Assembly (NCBI RefSeq): GCF_013032855.1
Contig: NZ_WQDA01000004.1
Span: 62,001 to 126,000 of the forward strand
DNA from: Ruegeria arenilitoris
Lineage (GTDB): Bacteria; Pseudomonadota; Alphaproteobacteria; Rhodobacterales; Rhodobacteraceae
DNA length: 64,000 bases
Reading direction: 5' to 3'
In this document: piece after piece, positions 44,904-54,152 of the stretch
Layout of the letters: each line of letters opens with the position of its first letter
Numbering within the stretch: position 1 is the first letter of the stretch
Notes under the pieces: model-generated
Seen by the model: the letters and a program-made list of their open reading frames with translations, nothing else
What the model was told of the DNA's origin: nothing
The model's database searches: none
Made by a program: the position numbers and the translations under genes

Positions 44904-46122
44904 GCAGCGCGGCGGCCCCGACGATGCCCAGCGACCGGGCGATTTCGGTCACTCCGGTGACCTTGCTGTCGTAACAGGCCACGGCATCACCCGGCAGAAC
45001 ATAGGGGTCGAAGTCGTCACGGTCTCCGCGCCGCAGCAGCTTTTCGATATTGCGCTCGATCACGACCGAGGACCCGGTCACTGGGTTGCGCGTGAACAAC
45101 ACTGCGCTGCGGTTGGCGTTTGTCGTCTTCGACCCGCCGACGCAGTTGCTGTCGACCACGGCCTGCAGGAAACGGGTGCCATAAGGCACTTCACGCACGT
45201 CGCGCCCGATGGCGGATTCTGCATTGCCCGCGGCCGGTTGGGTCAGGTTCGACATGTATAGCGTCACGCCGGGCGGGCTGATCGGGCTGGGGCGCATCAG
45301 CGCGTCCTGGAAGCAGCCGCGGCTGTTGACCACGATCTGGTCGCCGGTCAGCAGCATGATGTCGGTCGGGTCCGATCCTTCGAACACGCCGCGCAGATCC
45401 ATGCGATAGATGCGCCCCTGGCGGTGCAGTTCGACCGCTGACAGATCGGCATCCGGCCGCACCCCGCCCGCGGCCCGCAGCGCCACCGACAGGTTGCGCC
45501 CCTCGGTCGAGGCCCCCAGTGCGCCCTGGCGCCGACGGTCAAGGGAGTCGCCCGGAACTCCGCCGATCTCGACCGAGTGCGGCTCGAACACCGCGCCGCG
45601 GACACCCACTGTCACTGAGGCGAAATCGCTGACTCGCACGGTCACGCGGGGTTCGATGTCATAGAACTGGGCCGCAACCAGAACGCGGGCCACCTCTTGT
45701 TCGACCTGCTCGGTGGTGCGGCCCTGGGCGCGCACGGGCGGCAGGTAGGGCAGCTTGAGGTCTCCGTCACGCGAAACGACATAAGCGTCGCTCAGCAGGT
45801 CGTCCCCTTCGATGGTGATCTGGACCATGTCGTTGCGCGACAGTTTCTCGCCCAGCAAGGGGCTGAGCGCCGGTTGCGACCATTTCGCATAGGCATTTGC
45901 GCCCTGATCGCCGGCCTGCGGCATGCAGGTCTGGCCGTTCATCGCGGCGGCCTGCAGTAATTGCGTATCGCCCCGCCGACGTCCGGGTTCGCGATATTGC
46001 GCCTGATAACTTTCGCCGCGCGATACGGCTTCGATGTTGCGCGGGGTCTGCATGCTGCTGCACCCCAGCAGGGTCGAGGCGCTGACGGCCGTAATAAGGA
46101 AGGTCTTGAAATTCATGGTCAT
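44893..46122 (-). CDS. Polysaccharide export outer-membrane lipoprotein (Wza-like)
   Basis: A 409-residue exporter. Lipoprotein signal with lipobox STLLGC near residue 20. The Poly_export domain is visible as SRNDMVQITIEGDDLLSDAYVV and GDLKLPYLPPVRAQGRTTEQ, then SLBB-type repeats (VTVGVRGAVFEPHSVEIGG; VLPGDAVACYDSK). Wza proteins form the outer-membrane pore for capsule or exopolysaccharide. Start ATG 46122 has AGGAG six bases upstream, better than ATGs at 46128 or 46116. Divergent from the Wzx gene, sharing a 195-base promoter region with two motif copies. Confidence 0.88.
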   Translation of the reverse strand: MTMNFKTFLITAVSASTLLGCSSMQTPRNIEAVSRGESYQAQYREPGRRRGDTQLLQAAAMNGQTCMPQAGDQGANAYAKWSQPALSPLLGEKLSRNDMVQITIEGDDLLSDAYVVSRDGDLKLPYLPPVRAQGRTTEQVEQEVARVLVAAQFYDIEPRVTVRVSDFASVTVGVRGAVFEPHSVEIGGVPGDSLDRRRQGALGASTEGRNLSVALRAAGGVRPDADLSAVELHRQGRIYRMDLRGVFEGSDPTDIMLLTGDQIVVNSRGCFQDALMRPSPISPPGVTLYMSNLTQPAAGNAESAIGRDVREVPYGTRFLQAVVDSNCVGGSKTTNANRSAVLFTRNPVTGSSVVIERNIEKLLRRGDRDDFDPYVLPGDAVACYDSKVTGVTEIARSLGIVGAAALLIP

Positions 46123-46200
46123 TTTCATCTCCTGATCTGTCACAGAAGATAAACCGCGCCGCGCGCCCTGCGTCAGTCCGGCATCGGGATGGCGGTTTGT

Positions 46201-46230
46201 CCCATTCGGATAGGTCCCTCTCCGAACGGT
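46201..46230. promoter_or_regulatory. CGGATAGG motif region between wza and wzx
   Basis: CGGATAGG at 46207-46214 is an exact half-site; CCTCTCCG at 46217-46224 matches the other half with one change, followed by AACGG. The two half-sites lie in opposite order to the other copies, three bases apart, in the promoter region shared by the divergent wza and wzx genes. Confidence 0.45.
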
Positions 46231-46317
46231 CCCCTGCCCCGTCCGACCGCGTCCGGGACACAGACCCTAGCCACCCGTACAACAGAACCAACAACTGTTT
46301 TTCGGGATAACGGCGTC

Positions 46318-47556
46318 ATGACGCACAGCTTTGCACGATCAGGCTTCCTACAGCATCTTTTGGCCTACACCGCCTCCGAAGTGGCGGCCAAGGCGTCGCG
46401 CCTGGTCGTCGTGGTGGCCGTTGCCCGTACCCTCAGCCCCGAAGCGATCGGTCTGGCCGCAGCAGCTCTGGCGGCGGGCGACATCCTCAAGGCGCTGACC
46501 GAGAATGGGGTGAACCAGCGTATCATTCAGGCTCCGTCCGAGGAGCTGGCGCGGCGGTGCAACACGGCGCACCGCATCTTCTGGGTCTGGTGCGCGGGGC
46601 TGTGCCTGCTGCAACTGGCGGTCGCGGCGGCGCTGTTCATCATGGGCCACACCATGCTGGCGATGCTGCTGGCGGTGCTGGCCGGGGAATACCTGTTCAT
46701 GCCGGCGGGCCTGGTTCAGGCCGCACTGGCAATGCGCGAGGGCAAGCTGCAGCAGACCGCCGCGATCGCCGGCGGGCAAGTCGTGGGGGCCAACTCCCTG
46801 ACGGCGCTGCTGGCGGTGGTCTGGGCTTCGCCCCTGGCGCTGGTCCTTCCGCGCCTGCTGACTGCACCTGTCTGGCTGGTGCTGATGCGCCGCCTGCGTC
46901 GGTGGTCGCCTGATCGTCAGGCCGGGTTTGCAGCCTTGAAACCTTTCGTGGTCTACGGCTGGGCCGTTCTGGGCGTCGAACTGGTCAAGGTTCTGCGCCT
47001 GCAGGCAGACAAGCTGGTGGTGGGCGCGATGATGGGCGCAGAGGCGCTTGGCATCTATTTCATGGCTTTCAATGCGGGGCTTGGGCTGGCCACTTCCTTC
47101 ACGCAAGCCTTCTCGGTCGTTCTGTTCCCGCATCTGTGCGCGGCCGAGGACAAGCATGGGGCGCTGCGCCACGGGCTGGGCCTGTCGCTGCTGATCCTGA
47201 CGCCGCTGGTTTTGCTGCAGGCGGCATTGGCCCCGGTCTATGTGCCGCTGCTTCTGGGACAGGGCTGGGCCGAGATCGCCCCGGTGGTGTCGGTTCTGTG
47301 CCTGGCGGCCCTGCCGACGGTGATCTGGTCGGCGGTCGCCGGATGGCTGCGGTCGGAAAACCGCCCCGTCACGGAATTGCGGGTCAGCACGGTTCTGGCC
47401 GTGGGCCTGATCGCGAATACCGCCCTGATGGCGCCGCTGGGCCTGATGCCCGTCGCCGTCGGGTATGTCTGCACCTGCACCGCCATCATGCTGGCCGCAT
47501 CCTGGGCGCTGCTGCCGCGGGGTTCTGCAATCACCCAGGAGGCACGCGCCCAATGA
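46318..47556 (+). CDS. Wzx-like polysaccharide flippase
   Basis: A 412-residue integral membrane protein of the polysaccharide_synt superfamily with about 12 hydrophobic segments. The N-terminus SEVAAKASRLVVVVAVARTLSPEAIG is typical of Wzx and O-unit translocases (quoted here in part: RLVVVVAVARTLSPEAIG), with FNAGLGLATSFTQAFSVVLF and GWAEIAPVVSVLCLAALP in the second half. It should turn undecaprenyl-linked repeat units to the periplasmic face. ATG 46318 is the first good start after the promoter repeats. The stop overlaps the next glycosyltransferase start (ATGA). Confidence 0.85.
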   Translation: MTHSFARSGFLQHLLAYTASEVAAKASRLVVVVAVARTLSPEAIGLAAAALAAGDILKALTENGVNQRIIQAPSEELARRCNTAHRIFWVWCAGLCLLQLAVAAALFIMGHTMLAMLLAVLAGEYLFMPAGLVQAALAMREGKLQQTAAIAGGQVVGANSLTALLAVVWASPLALVLPRLLTAPVWLVLMRRLRRWSPDRQAGFAALKPFVVYGWAVLGVELVKVLRLQADKLVVGAMMGAEALGIYFMAFNAGLGLATSFTQAFSVVLFPHLCAAEDKHGALRHGLGLSLLILTPLVLLQAALAPVYVPLLLGQGWAEIAPVVSVLCLAALPTVIWSAVAGWLRSENRPVTELRVSTVLAVGLIANTALMAPLGLMPVAVGYVCTCTAIMLAASWALLPRGSAITQEARAQ

Positions 47557-48473
47557 CGCGGTTTTCCATCATCGTTCCCTTCCACAATGACGCGGCAACC
47601 ATTGCGGCCACCCTGAACAGCCTGCTGGGGCAGAGCTTTGCCGATTTCGAACTCATCTGCGTGGGCGACAAGCCCTCGCGCCAGACGACCGAAGTTGTCC
47701 GGCAATTCTGCGCGCGGGACACCCGGGTGCGGGTTGAGGCCAATCCTAATCGCGGTCCCAGCTCTGCGCGCAACCATGGTGCGGCAGTGGCCTCGGGCGA
47801 CATCCTCGCGTTCTGCGACGCGGATGACCTGTGGGTCACCCACAAGTTGGCCCAACTGGACCGGTTGTTTGCGGATACCAGCATTGATGCGGCCTTTGGC
47901 CAGATCGGGTTCTTTTCCGAAACCCCCGGCGATTGTCCGACGCGCTCGACGGTTCCCACCGATCCCCTGACCATTCCGGACCTGCTGGCGGAAAATGCGG
48001 TGTGCACGATGTCGAACCTTGCAGTGCGCCGCCAGGTGTTCGCTGCCGTCGGCGGGTTGAGCCCGGCAGCGGTCCACAACGAAGATCTCGAGCTGCTGAT
48101 CCGCTTGGCGGGCGAAGGCCACGTGATCACCGGGGTTGATCGCCTGCAGGTCTGGTACCGGACCAGCGGCAGCGGTCTGTCTTCGGACCTCGAGGCGATG
48201 CGGGCCGGGCGCGCACGGGCGGTTGCAACGGCGGCCCGCTACGGCGTCGCGCCGTCGCCCGCGTCCGAGGCGATCTATTTGCGGTATCTGGCCCGGCGCG
48301 CGCTGCGTCTGGGCGCGGAACCGTCGATGGCCCGCGCCTATGCCCGCGCCGGACTGGCGCTGAGCGCGCGCAGCTTTCTCAACCCAATCCGCCGCGGTGT
48401 ACCCACTGCACTTGGCGCGGCACTGGCCCCCGCCCTGCCCCGCCCGATCCGTCAAGCGCTGTTTGCCCGCTGA
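47553..48473 (+). CDS. Glycosyltransferase family 2 (first)
   Basis: A 306-residue GT2 enzyme of A-type fold. FSIIVPFHNDAATIAATLNS nucleotide-binding start, NPNRGPSSARNHGAA, the DxD motif FCDADDLWV near residue 88-96, and NLAVRRQVFAAVGG with HNEDLELLIRL holding the acceptor-side acidic residues. It adds a sugar to the lipid-linked repeat unit in the cytoplasm. The ATG at 47553 overlaps the flippase stop by four bases; the open frame extends upstream only as a shadow of the flippase gene. Sugar specificity unknown. Confidence 0.88.
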   Translation: MTRFSIIVPFHNDAATIAATLNSLLGQSFADFELICVGDKPSRQTTEVVRQFCARDTRVRVEANPNRGPSSARNHGAAVASGDILAFCDADDLWVTHKLAQLDRLFADTSIDAAFGQIGFFSETPGDCPTRSTVPTDPLTIPDLLAENAVCTMSNLAVRRQVFAAVGGLSPAAVHNEDLELLIRLAGEGHVITGVDRLQVWYRTSGSGLSSDLEAMRAGRARAVATAARYGVAPSPASEAIYLRYLARRALRLGAEPSMARAYARAGLALSARSFLNPIRRGVPTALGAALAPALPRPIRQALFAR

Positions 48474-48493
48474 TCCCAACCAGGAGACCCAAA

Positions 48494-49480
48494 ATGCCCC
48501 AGGCATCCATCATCGTTCCCGCCTACAACACCGCCGCGACCCTGGCCGAGACTCTGGCCTCGCTTCTGTCGCAGACCCATGATGATTTCGAAATCATCAT
48601 CGTGGATGACGGCTCGCAGGACGAAACCCACGCCATTGCCCGCGCCCATGCGACCGACCCAAAAGTGCGGGTGATCCGGCAGGAAAACCGCGGCCTCGCC
48701 GGGGCGCGCAATACCGGCATCGCGGCCGCGCGGGGAGATTTCGTCGGCTTCTGTGACGCCGACGATTTGTGGCTGCCCGAAAAGCTGGCCACCCATGTGC
48801 GCCACCTGCAGGCCGAACCTGACGTTGCGATCAGCTATTCCGGCAGTGCCATGATTGACGAGGGTGGTCGGTTGATGCGCGTCCGCCAGTCGCCGCGTCT
48901 GCGGGACGTGACGGCGGCACATGTCCTGAAACGCAACCCGATCGGCAATGGATCAGCAGCGGTGATGCGCAAATCCGCCTTGCTCGATCTGGCCTACCGA
49001 CCGGCGTTCGAAACCAAGCGCGACTGGGTCTTTGACGAAACCTTTCGCCAGTCCGAGGACATCGAATGCTGGCTGCGGCTGATGCTGACGACGGATTGGC
49101 AAATCGGAGGCGTACCGGGGTTGCTGACCCGCTACCGAATCCATGCGACCGGCCTGTCGGCGGCCTTGGACCGGCAGTTGCAGGCGTGGGAGCGGATGGT
49201 TGACAAGCTGCGTCCGCTGAACCCCGAATTCTTTGCCCGGCACGAGGCGGCGGCGCGCGCCTATCAGCTGCGCTATCTTGCCCGCCGCGCGGTCAGCAAT
49301 CTGGATGCGCACAAGGCCTGGGAGCTTGCGCAGCGGTCGGTTTCAACCAGCGCCCTGCCCGTGATCGAAGAACCCGCCAAAACGTTGACCACCATCATCG
49401 CGGCCGCAGCCCTGCGCGCGGTCGGGCCAGCGCCTGTTGTTCAAGCCGGTCGCCTCATGCGCCGCCAGACTTCCATCTGA
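48494..49480 (+). CDS. Glycosyltransferase family 2 (second)
   Basis: A 328-residue GT2 enzyme closely similar in layout to the preceding gene: ASIIVPAYNTAATLAETLAS, FEIIIVDDGSQDET, RQENRGLAGARNTGI, DxD segment FCDADDLWLPEKLA, NGSAAVMRKSALLD and FRQSEDIECWLRLM. AGGAG precedes the ATG by about eight bases. The likeness of the two consecutive genes suggests an old tandem duplication. Part of the wzx-GT-GT-GT operon; the sugar is not predictable. Confidence 0.9.
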   Translation: MPQASIIVPAYNTAATLAETLASLLSQTHDDFEIIIVDDGSQDETHAIARAHATDPKVRVIRQENRGLAGARNTGIAAARGDFVGFCDADDLWLPEKLATHVRHLQAEPDVAISYSGSAMIDEGGRLMRVRQSPRLRDVTAAHVLKRNPIGNGSAAVMRKSALLDLAYRPAFETKRDWVFDETFRQSEDIECWLRLMLTTDWQIGGVPGLLTRYRIHATGLSAALDRQLQAWERMVDKLRPLNPEFFARHEAAARAYQLRYLARRAVSNLDAHKAWELAQRSVSTSALPVIEEPAKTLTTIIAAAALRAVGPAPVVQAGRLMRRQTSI

Positions 49481-49494
49481 ACCGAGGTTTCCAA

Positions 49495-50478
49495 ATGTCC
49501 AAGATCACCGTTCTTCACCTTGTTGATGACACCACGGCCGGTGGGGTCATGCGTATGCTCGACCATCTTGCGCAGCTGCCCGAACTGGCCGACGAAGTCC
49601 ACCAAGAGGTTCGCCCGGTCAAGCGGACCGCCTTCAGCTGGGGCAGTTTCGACGCCGATGTCATTGTGTGCCACATCGCCCCCGGCTGGCGTTGCCTGCC
49701 GGCGTTCTCGGCCCTGCGGGCGATGCATCCCACCACGCGGCTGGTGCATGTCGAACACAGCTATACCCGGTCTTTCACCGCCTTGAACGTGCCGCACAAG
49801 CGGCGGTTCTTTGCGATGCTGCGCGTGACCTATTCGTTGTTCGATCAGGTTATCGCCGTCAGCAAGGCGCAGGCCGGCTGGATGGCCGAACGTCGATTGG
49901 CCCCCGCATCCAAGCTGAGCGTGATCTCGCCGCAGGTTGACCTGAGCGCAGTTGCGCGCGCAGCCGGGCCGGTCGAGGCGGCCCGGGTCATCGGTGCGAT
50001 CGGACGGCTCGAGCCGCAGAAAGGCTTCGATCTGCTGATCGAAGGGTTTCGCATGTGCCCCAACCCCGATGCGCGGCTTGTGATCTTTGGCGAAGGCAGC
50101 CAGCGCGACCGCCTTGCAGCCTTGGCCGCAGGAGACCGGCGGATCGAGTTTCGGGGCCACGCCGACGACCCGGCCGAAGCCTATCGGGTCGTGGACGTGG
50201 TGGCGATGCCCTCGCGATGGGAGGCCTACGGGCTGGTGGCGGATGAGGCGCGCGCGGCGCGGCGTCCGGTCATCGTCAGCATGGTCGACGGTCTGCGTGA
50301 CCGGATCGGGGCAAGCGGCGTGATCCCGTGCGGGTCCGATCCCAAGGCGTGGCGCAAATCGATCGAGGCGATTCTGGCGGGTACGCCTCCGGTGGTTCCC
50401 GTCCTGGCGCCCAAGGCTGATAGATCCCGCTATGCACAGCGGTGGCAGCAGGTGTTCGACCCGGCCAAACGGTTGTGA
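49495..50478 (+). CDS. Glycosyltransferase family 4
   Basis: A 327-residue GT-B-fold enzyme. N-terminal domain begins KITVLHLVDDTTAGGVMRML; the C-terminal Glyco_transf_4/1 domain has GAIGRLEPQKGFDLLIEGFR, LVIFGEGSQRDRL, FRGHADDP, and the nucleotide-sugar motif VVAMPSRWEAYGLVADEARAA-type segment (MPSRWEAYGLVADEA). It is the last gene of the polysaccharide operon, 14 bases after the second GT2. It ends 17 bases from the convergent acetyltransferase gene. Confidence 0.9.
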   Translation: MSKITVLHLVDDTTAGGVMRMLDHLAQLPELADEVHQEVRPVKRTAFSWGSFDADVIVCHIAPGWRCLPAFSALRAMHPTTRLVHVEHSYTRSFTALNVPHKRRFFAMLRVTYSLFDQVIAVSKAQAGWMAERRLAPASKLSVISPQVDLSAVARAAGPVEAARVIGAIGRLEPQKGFDLLIEGFRMCPNPDARLVIFGEGSQRDRLAALAAGDRRIEFRGHADDPAEAYRVVDVVAMPSRWEAYGLVADEARAARRPVIVSMVDGLRDRIGASGVIPCGSDPKAWRKSIEAILAGTPPVVPVLAPKADRSRYAQRWQQVFDPAKRL

Positions 50479-50495
50479 GGGCGGCGTGGCCACGG

Positions 50496-50918
50496 CTACG
50501 GCAAGGGGCGCCACAAGAACCAGCGGCAATGTCCGGGCGGGTTTTGCGTGTGCGTGTTGGCCAGGCGACCAAAGGGCTCGAAGCCCGAAGCCTGATAGAA
50601 CCGTGTGGCGGCCGGGTTGGATGTGTCCAGCCACGCAGAATGACACCCGCGTCGGCGCGCCTCGTCAAAGGCGTGGTCCAGCAACTGCCGACCCAAACCG
50701 CGGCGTCGATGGGCCGGGTCGATCCATAAGGTCTTGATCAGCAGCCACCCATAGGAGGTGGCGCCATGCAGGCCGCCAACCCGGCCCGCACCGTCCTGTG
50801 CAATCAGCGTGATGCTGGCATTGACCCCTTGCGGCGCGGTTGTCCGCAATTCCGCAAGAAGGGCTTGCTCGACCCAGTCCGCCTGACCGGGGGCGGAAAG
50901 AATGGACGGCCCCGCCAT
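50496..50918 (-). CDS. GNAT family N-acetyltransferase
   Basis: A 140-residue GCN5-related acetyltransferase. Acetyl-CoA binding motif A is RRRGLGRQLLDHAFDEA near residues 71-87, preceded by WLLIKTLWIDPAHR and followed by AWLDTSNPAATRFYQASGFEPFG, the usual motif B. The acceptor (amine, amino acid or protein) cannot be predicted. It is on the minus strand, 44 bases after the stop of the convergently ended operon of hydrolase and ABC genes reading the same way, so it may be the last gene of that operon. Confidence 0.85.
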   Translation of the reverse strand: MAGPSILSAPGQADWVEQALLAELRTTAPQGVNASITLIAQDGAGRVGGLHGATSYGWLLIKTLWIDPAHRRRGLGRQLLDHAFDEARRRGCHSAWLDTSNPAATRFYQASGFEPFGRLANTHTQNPPGHCRWFLWRPLP

Positions 50919-50962
50919 CGGTCAGGCCCATGCCCGTTGCGTGGGGACCGGTGCCGCGCCGC

Positions 50963-52240
50963 TCATGCCGGGGTGGTTTCCGCGTTCAGGATCTCGATCA
51001 CCATCGCGGCCGTCCAGGTAAAGCTGCTGCCGCCGCAGGGTTCGGCAGTGACTGGGTCGTAATACTCGGCAAAGCCGCTTTGCTCGATCAGGCGCAGGCT
51101 GTCGTCGACGATCCGCTGCACGATCCGGGTCTGGCCCGCGCGTTTCAGACCATCGGCGATCATGTAGTTCACGATCAGCCAGACCGGCCCGCGCCAGTAC
51201 CTTAGTCCGTCGAATTCAGGGGCCGCCGGGTCGTGGCTGGGCACCAGATACGGAACTGCGGCTCCGATGGCGTCCAACCGCTGGGCGATGGCCTGCGCGC
51301 GGTGCTCGGGGATGGGACAGAACGCCCCCAACAAGCCGCCGATCGAGGGGCTGTCGATCAGCGCCCCGGTGACCCGATCAAAGCACAGATATTGCCCGTG
51401 GGTTTCGCTCCACAGGGCGTCCATCGCCGCGATACCTGCCTGCGCAAAGGCGCGTGAGGCGCTTGCGATCTCGGCTTCGCCCAGGTCGTCGGCCAGCGCG
51501 GCAAGGTCGAGGCACGAGCGGATCAGGATCGCGTTGAATCCCGGGTCCACGACCCGGAACGGCGAGGCGTCATGCAGCTTGGAATTATCCCAGCCAAGGT
51601 CGCGGAAATGTTGTACCAGCCAGATATAGCGGCGGTATTCTTCATCAGTCGGCCTGTGCGCCGGGTTGGCGTGGGCCACATCACGACGCTGGAACGGGGC
51701 CACGCCCTCGGTCGGGACCCGGGCCAGCGCCGCGTCCCAATCGACCGAATTGTCGCGCCCCGATTCCCACGGGTGGATGATGGCGACCAGTCCGGTGCCC
51801 TGCGGGTCGCGGTTCGTGTAGAACCATTGGTGCCAGGCATGAATCTTGGGCAGTAGGGCGCGGGCCTGCGCATCGGCCAGCGCCCGGTTCTTCGCCCGCG
51901 CATGGATCCGCCGCACGGCGAACCCAGCCACCGCCGGTTGCGTGATGCCCGAGGTGGGAACCGCGTGGCCCGTGGCCCAGACGTCCGGCCCCGGGAAATA
52001 GCCGTCATTCATCTCGTGAAAGATGATGTGCGGCACCATGCCGTCATCCCACTGATGCCGGAACAAGGTCTCGATTTCGCGCCAGGCGCGGGCTTCGTCG
52101 AAATGCGAGAACCCAAGGGCGCTGAGCGCGCTGTCCCAGTTCCACTGGAACGGATAGAGGCCGTGGGTGGGCACCGTGTAGTCGCCCCGGTCGTTTCGGG
52201 CCAGAACGGCGCGGGCCTGTTCGATCAGATCCTGTTTCAT
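50963..52240 (-). CDS. GH63/mannosylglycerate hydrolase-like glycoside hydrolase
   Basis: A 425-residue (alpha/alpha)6-barrel hydrolase of the MGH1/GH63 type. Landmarks: YPFQWNWDSALSALGFSH near residues 29-46, FPGPDVWATGHAVPTSG, HPWESGRDNSVDWD near 156-169, LRYWRGPVWLIVNYM, and FAEYYDPVTAEPCGG with the general base Glu near the C-terminus. Relatives hydrolyse small osmolyte glycosides such as mannosylglycerate or glucosylglycerate. No signal peptide, so it acts in the cytoplasm on substrate brought in by the ABC importer encoded just upstream (10-base gap to the ATPase gene). Confidence 0.85.
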   Translation of the reverse strand: MKQDLIEQARAVLARNDRGDYTVPTHGLYPFQWNWDSALSALGFSHFDEARAWREIETLFRHQWDDGMVPHIIFHEMNDGYFPGPDVWATGHAVPTSGITQPAVAGFAVRRIHARAKNRALADAQARALLPKIHAWHQWFYTNRDPQGTGLVAIIHPWESGRDNSVDWDAALARVPTEGVAPFQRRDVAHANPAHRPTDEEYRRYIWLVQHFRDLGWDNSKLHDASPFRVVDPGFNAILIRSCLDLAALADDLGEAEIASASRAFAQAGIAAMDALWSETHGQYLCFDRVTGALIDSPSIGGLLGAFCPIPEHRAQAIAQRLDAIGAAVPYLVPSHDPAAPEFDGLRYWRGPVWLIVNYMIADGLKRAGQTRIVQRIVDDSLRLIEQSGFAEYYDPVTAEPCGGSSFTWTAAMVIEILNAETTPA

Positions 52241-52250
52241 TGCGCGCTCC

Positions 52251-53291
52251 TTAGGTCACGGCCAGGGTTGTTTCGGGGTCGAACCAGCGCACCCGGTCGG
52301 GCTGCGGGGCCAGGGTCAGGGTGTCGCCGTGGCGGACGGTCAGATCGCTGTCCAGAACCGCGCGGAACAGGGCGCCATCCACGCTGCAGGTGACCAGAAG
52401 GTGCGCGCCCAACGGTTCGACCACCTTGACCGTGGCGGCCAGGCCCGTGTCGGCCGGGCGCAGATCCTCGGGGCGGATGGCGAAATGTAGCGGCGTGGTC
52501 CGGGACGGCCCGTCGAGGATCTGGCCCGCGACTGTCCATTTGCCGTCTCTGGTCGGAGTGGCGGGCAGGAAGTTCATCGGCGGATTGCCGATGAATCCGG
52601 CCACGAACTCGGCCGCCGGGTTGCGGTAGACCTCGATCGGCGAGGCCGCCTGAACGATCTTGCCCTGATGCATCACGCTGATCCGGTCGGCCATGCTCAT
52701 GGCTTCGACCTGGTCGTGGGTGACATAGATGGCGGTGGTGTTGCTTTCGGCCAGAACGCCTTTGAGCTCGGCCCGCATCTCCATCCGCAGCAGTGCGTCC
52801 AGGTTCGACAGCGGCTCGTCCATCAGGATCACGTCCGGCTCCATCGCCAGGGCGCGGGCTACGGCGACGCGCTGGCGCTGACCGCCGGACAGCTCGCCGG
52901 AATAGCGCCCCAGCAGCTGGTCGATATGCATCAGGCCCGCTGTGCGCTCGACCCGGCGTTTGACCTCGTCATTGGGCAGTTTCTGCATCCGTAGGCCGAA
53001 CCCGATGTTCTCGAACACGGTCAGATGCGGGAACACGGCATAGTTCTGGAACACCATGGCGATGCCCCGATCCTTGGGCGGCAGGTGGTCCACCCGGCGC
53101 CCGCCGATCCAGACCTCGCCCTCGGTCGCGGTCTCCAGCCCGGCGATGATCCGCAGCAGCGTGGTCTTGCCGCAGCCCGAGGCCCCCAGCAGAACCATGA
53201 ATTCCTGGTCTCGGATGGTCAGGTTGATGTCGTGCAGCGCCTGGTAGCTGCCAAAGCGTTTCGCGACATTCTTGATTTGAATTTCTGCCAT
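52251..53291 (-). CDS. Sugar ABC transporter ATP-binding protein (MalK/UgpC type)
   Basis: A 346-residue ATPase. Walker A GASGCGKTT at residues 36-44, Q-loop VFQNYAVFPHLT, signature [10 protein letters not shown], Walker [15 protein letters not shown]-loop [10 protein letters not shown], and a TOBE domain in the last 110 residues. The Thr after the Walker lysine instead of Ser is a normal variant. It is the same length as UgpC in this window but belongs to a different operon, with its own binding protein and two permeases. Ligand inferred from the downstream hydrolase. Confidence 0.92.
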   Translation of the reverse strand: MAEIQIKNVAKRFGSYQALHDINLTIRDQEFMVLLGASGCGKTTLLRIIAGLETATEGEVWIGGRRVDHLPPKDRGIAMVFQNYAVFPHLTVFENIGFGLRMQKLPNDEVKRRVERTAGLMHIDQLLGRYSGELSGGQRQRVAVARALAMEPDVILMDEPLSNLDALLRMEMRAELKGVLAESNTTAIYVTHDQVEAMSMADRISVMHQGKIVQAASPIEVYRNPAAEFVAGFIGNPPMNFLPATPTRDGKWTVAGQILDGPSRTTPLHFAIRPEDLRPADTGLAATVKVVEPLGAHLLVTCSVDGALFRAVLDSDLTVRHGDTLTLAPQPDRVRWFDPETTLAVT

Positions 53292-53312
53292 TATTCCAAC
53301 TCCTTGGGGCTG

Positions 53313-54152
53313 TCAGCGGTTGGCGATGCCCCACATGGCGAACAGGTATTTGCGCACGGCGAAGATGAAGATCAGTGCCGGAACGACAAGGATGAAACCG
53401 CCCGCGAATTTCAGATGCAGCGGCGAGGTGTCGAGGTTCTGCAGCAAAAAGGCCGTCAGGGTCCGGTTCTCGATCGTCAGGACGGCGGCGGCGAACACCT
53501 CGTTCCACGAGATCACGAAGGCGAAGATGGCCGAGGCCGTGATCCCCGGCAGGATCAACGGCAGCACCACCTTGGTGAAGGCGGTCAGCCGGGTGCAGCC
53601 CAGCGTCCAGGCGGCCTCTTCCAGTTCCAGCGGGATGCCGGAAAACAGCGAGAATGTGATCAGCACCGCAAACGGGATGGCCAACGTGGTGTGCACCAGC
53701 GACAGGCCGAATACCGTGTCATCCAGCCCGGTCTGGATGAACATCACCGCCAAGGGCAGTGCCAGCAGCGGCAGCGGAAAGGCGCGGGTCAGCAGGATCA
53801 GCAGGCGGAACGCCTCTTTCCCGCGAAAGTCGAACCGGGACAGGGCATAGCCCGCCGGCGCGCCGATCAGGATCGACATGATCATCGTCAGCCCCGCCAC
53901 CAGGATCGAGTTCTTGAGCGCGGTCAGGATGCCCGCGAAGCCTGCAAAGAACCCCAGGCTCCCCAGGTCGAATTCGGGGATGAAGGGCTTGGGAAAACTG
54001 TTCACCGTTTCCGGCGAGGACAGCGTGTTGATCAGCAGGAAATACAGCGGCACCAGCACCCAGGCGCACAGCAGCACCACCGCGGCGATGTAGACATAGC
54101 GTCCGGCCCGGCGTGTATCGGGCGCGGCGACATCGGTCGTGACGGTTGTCAT
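53313..54152 (-). CDS. Sugar ABC transporter permease (MalG type)
   Basis: Inner-membrane permease of 279 residues with six hydrophobic segments and the ATPase contact loop ELEEAAWTLGCTRLTAFTKV, which starts EEAAWTLG, a normal EAA-type motif. AKG... AGGAG precedes ATG 54152, and the ATG overlaps the other permease stop by four bases (ATGA). Second channel subunit of the importer whose binding protein begins at 56367. Confidence 0.9.
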   Translation of the reverse strand: MTTVTTDVAAPDTRRAGRYVYIAAVVLLCAWVLVPLYFLLINTLSSPETVNSFPKPFIPEFDLGSLGFFAGFAGILTALKNSILVAGLTMIMSILIGAPAGYALSRFDFRGKEAFRLLILLTRAFPLPLLALPLAVMFIQTGLDDTVFGLSLVHTTLAIPFAVLITFSLFSGIPLELEEAAWTLGCTRLTAFTKVVLPLILPGITASAIFAFVISWNEVFAAAVLTIENRTLTAFLLQNLDTSPLHLKFAGGFILVVPALIFIFAVRKYLFAMWGIANR

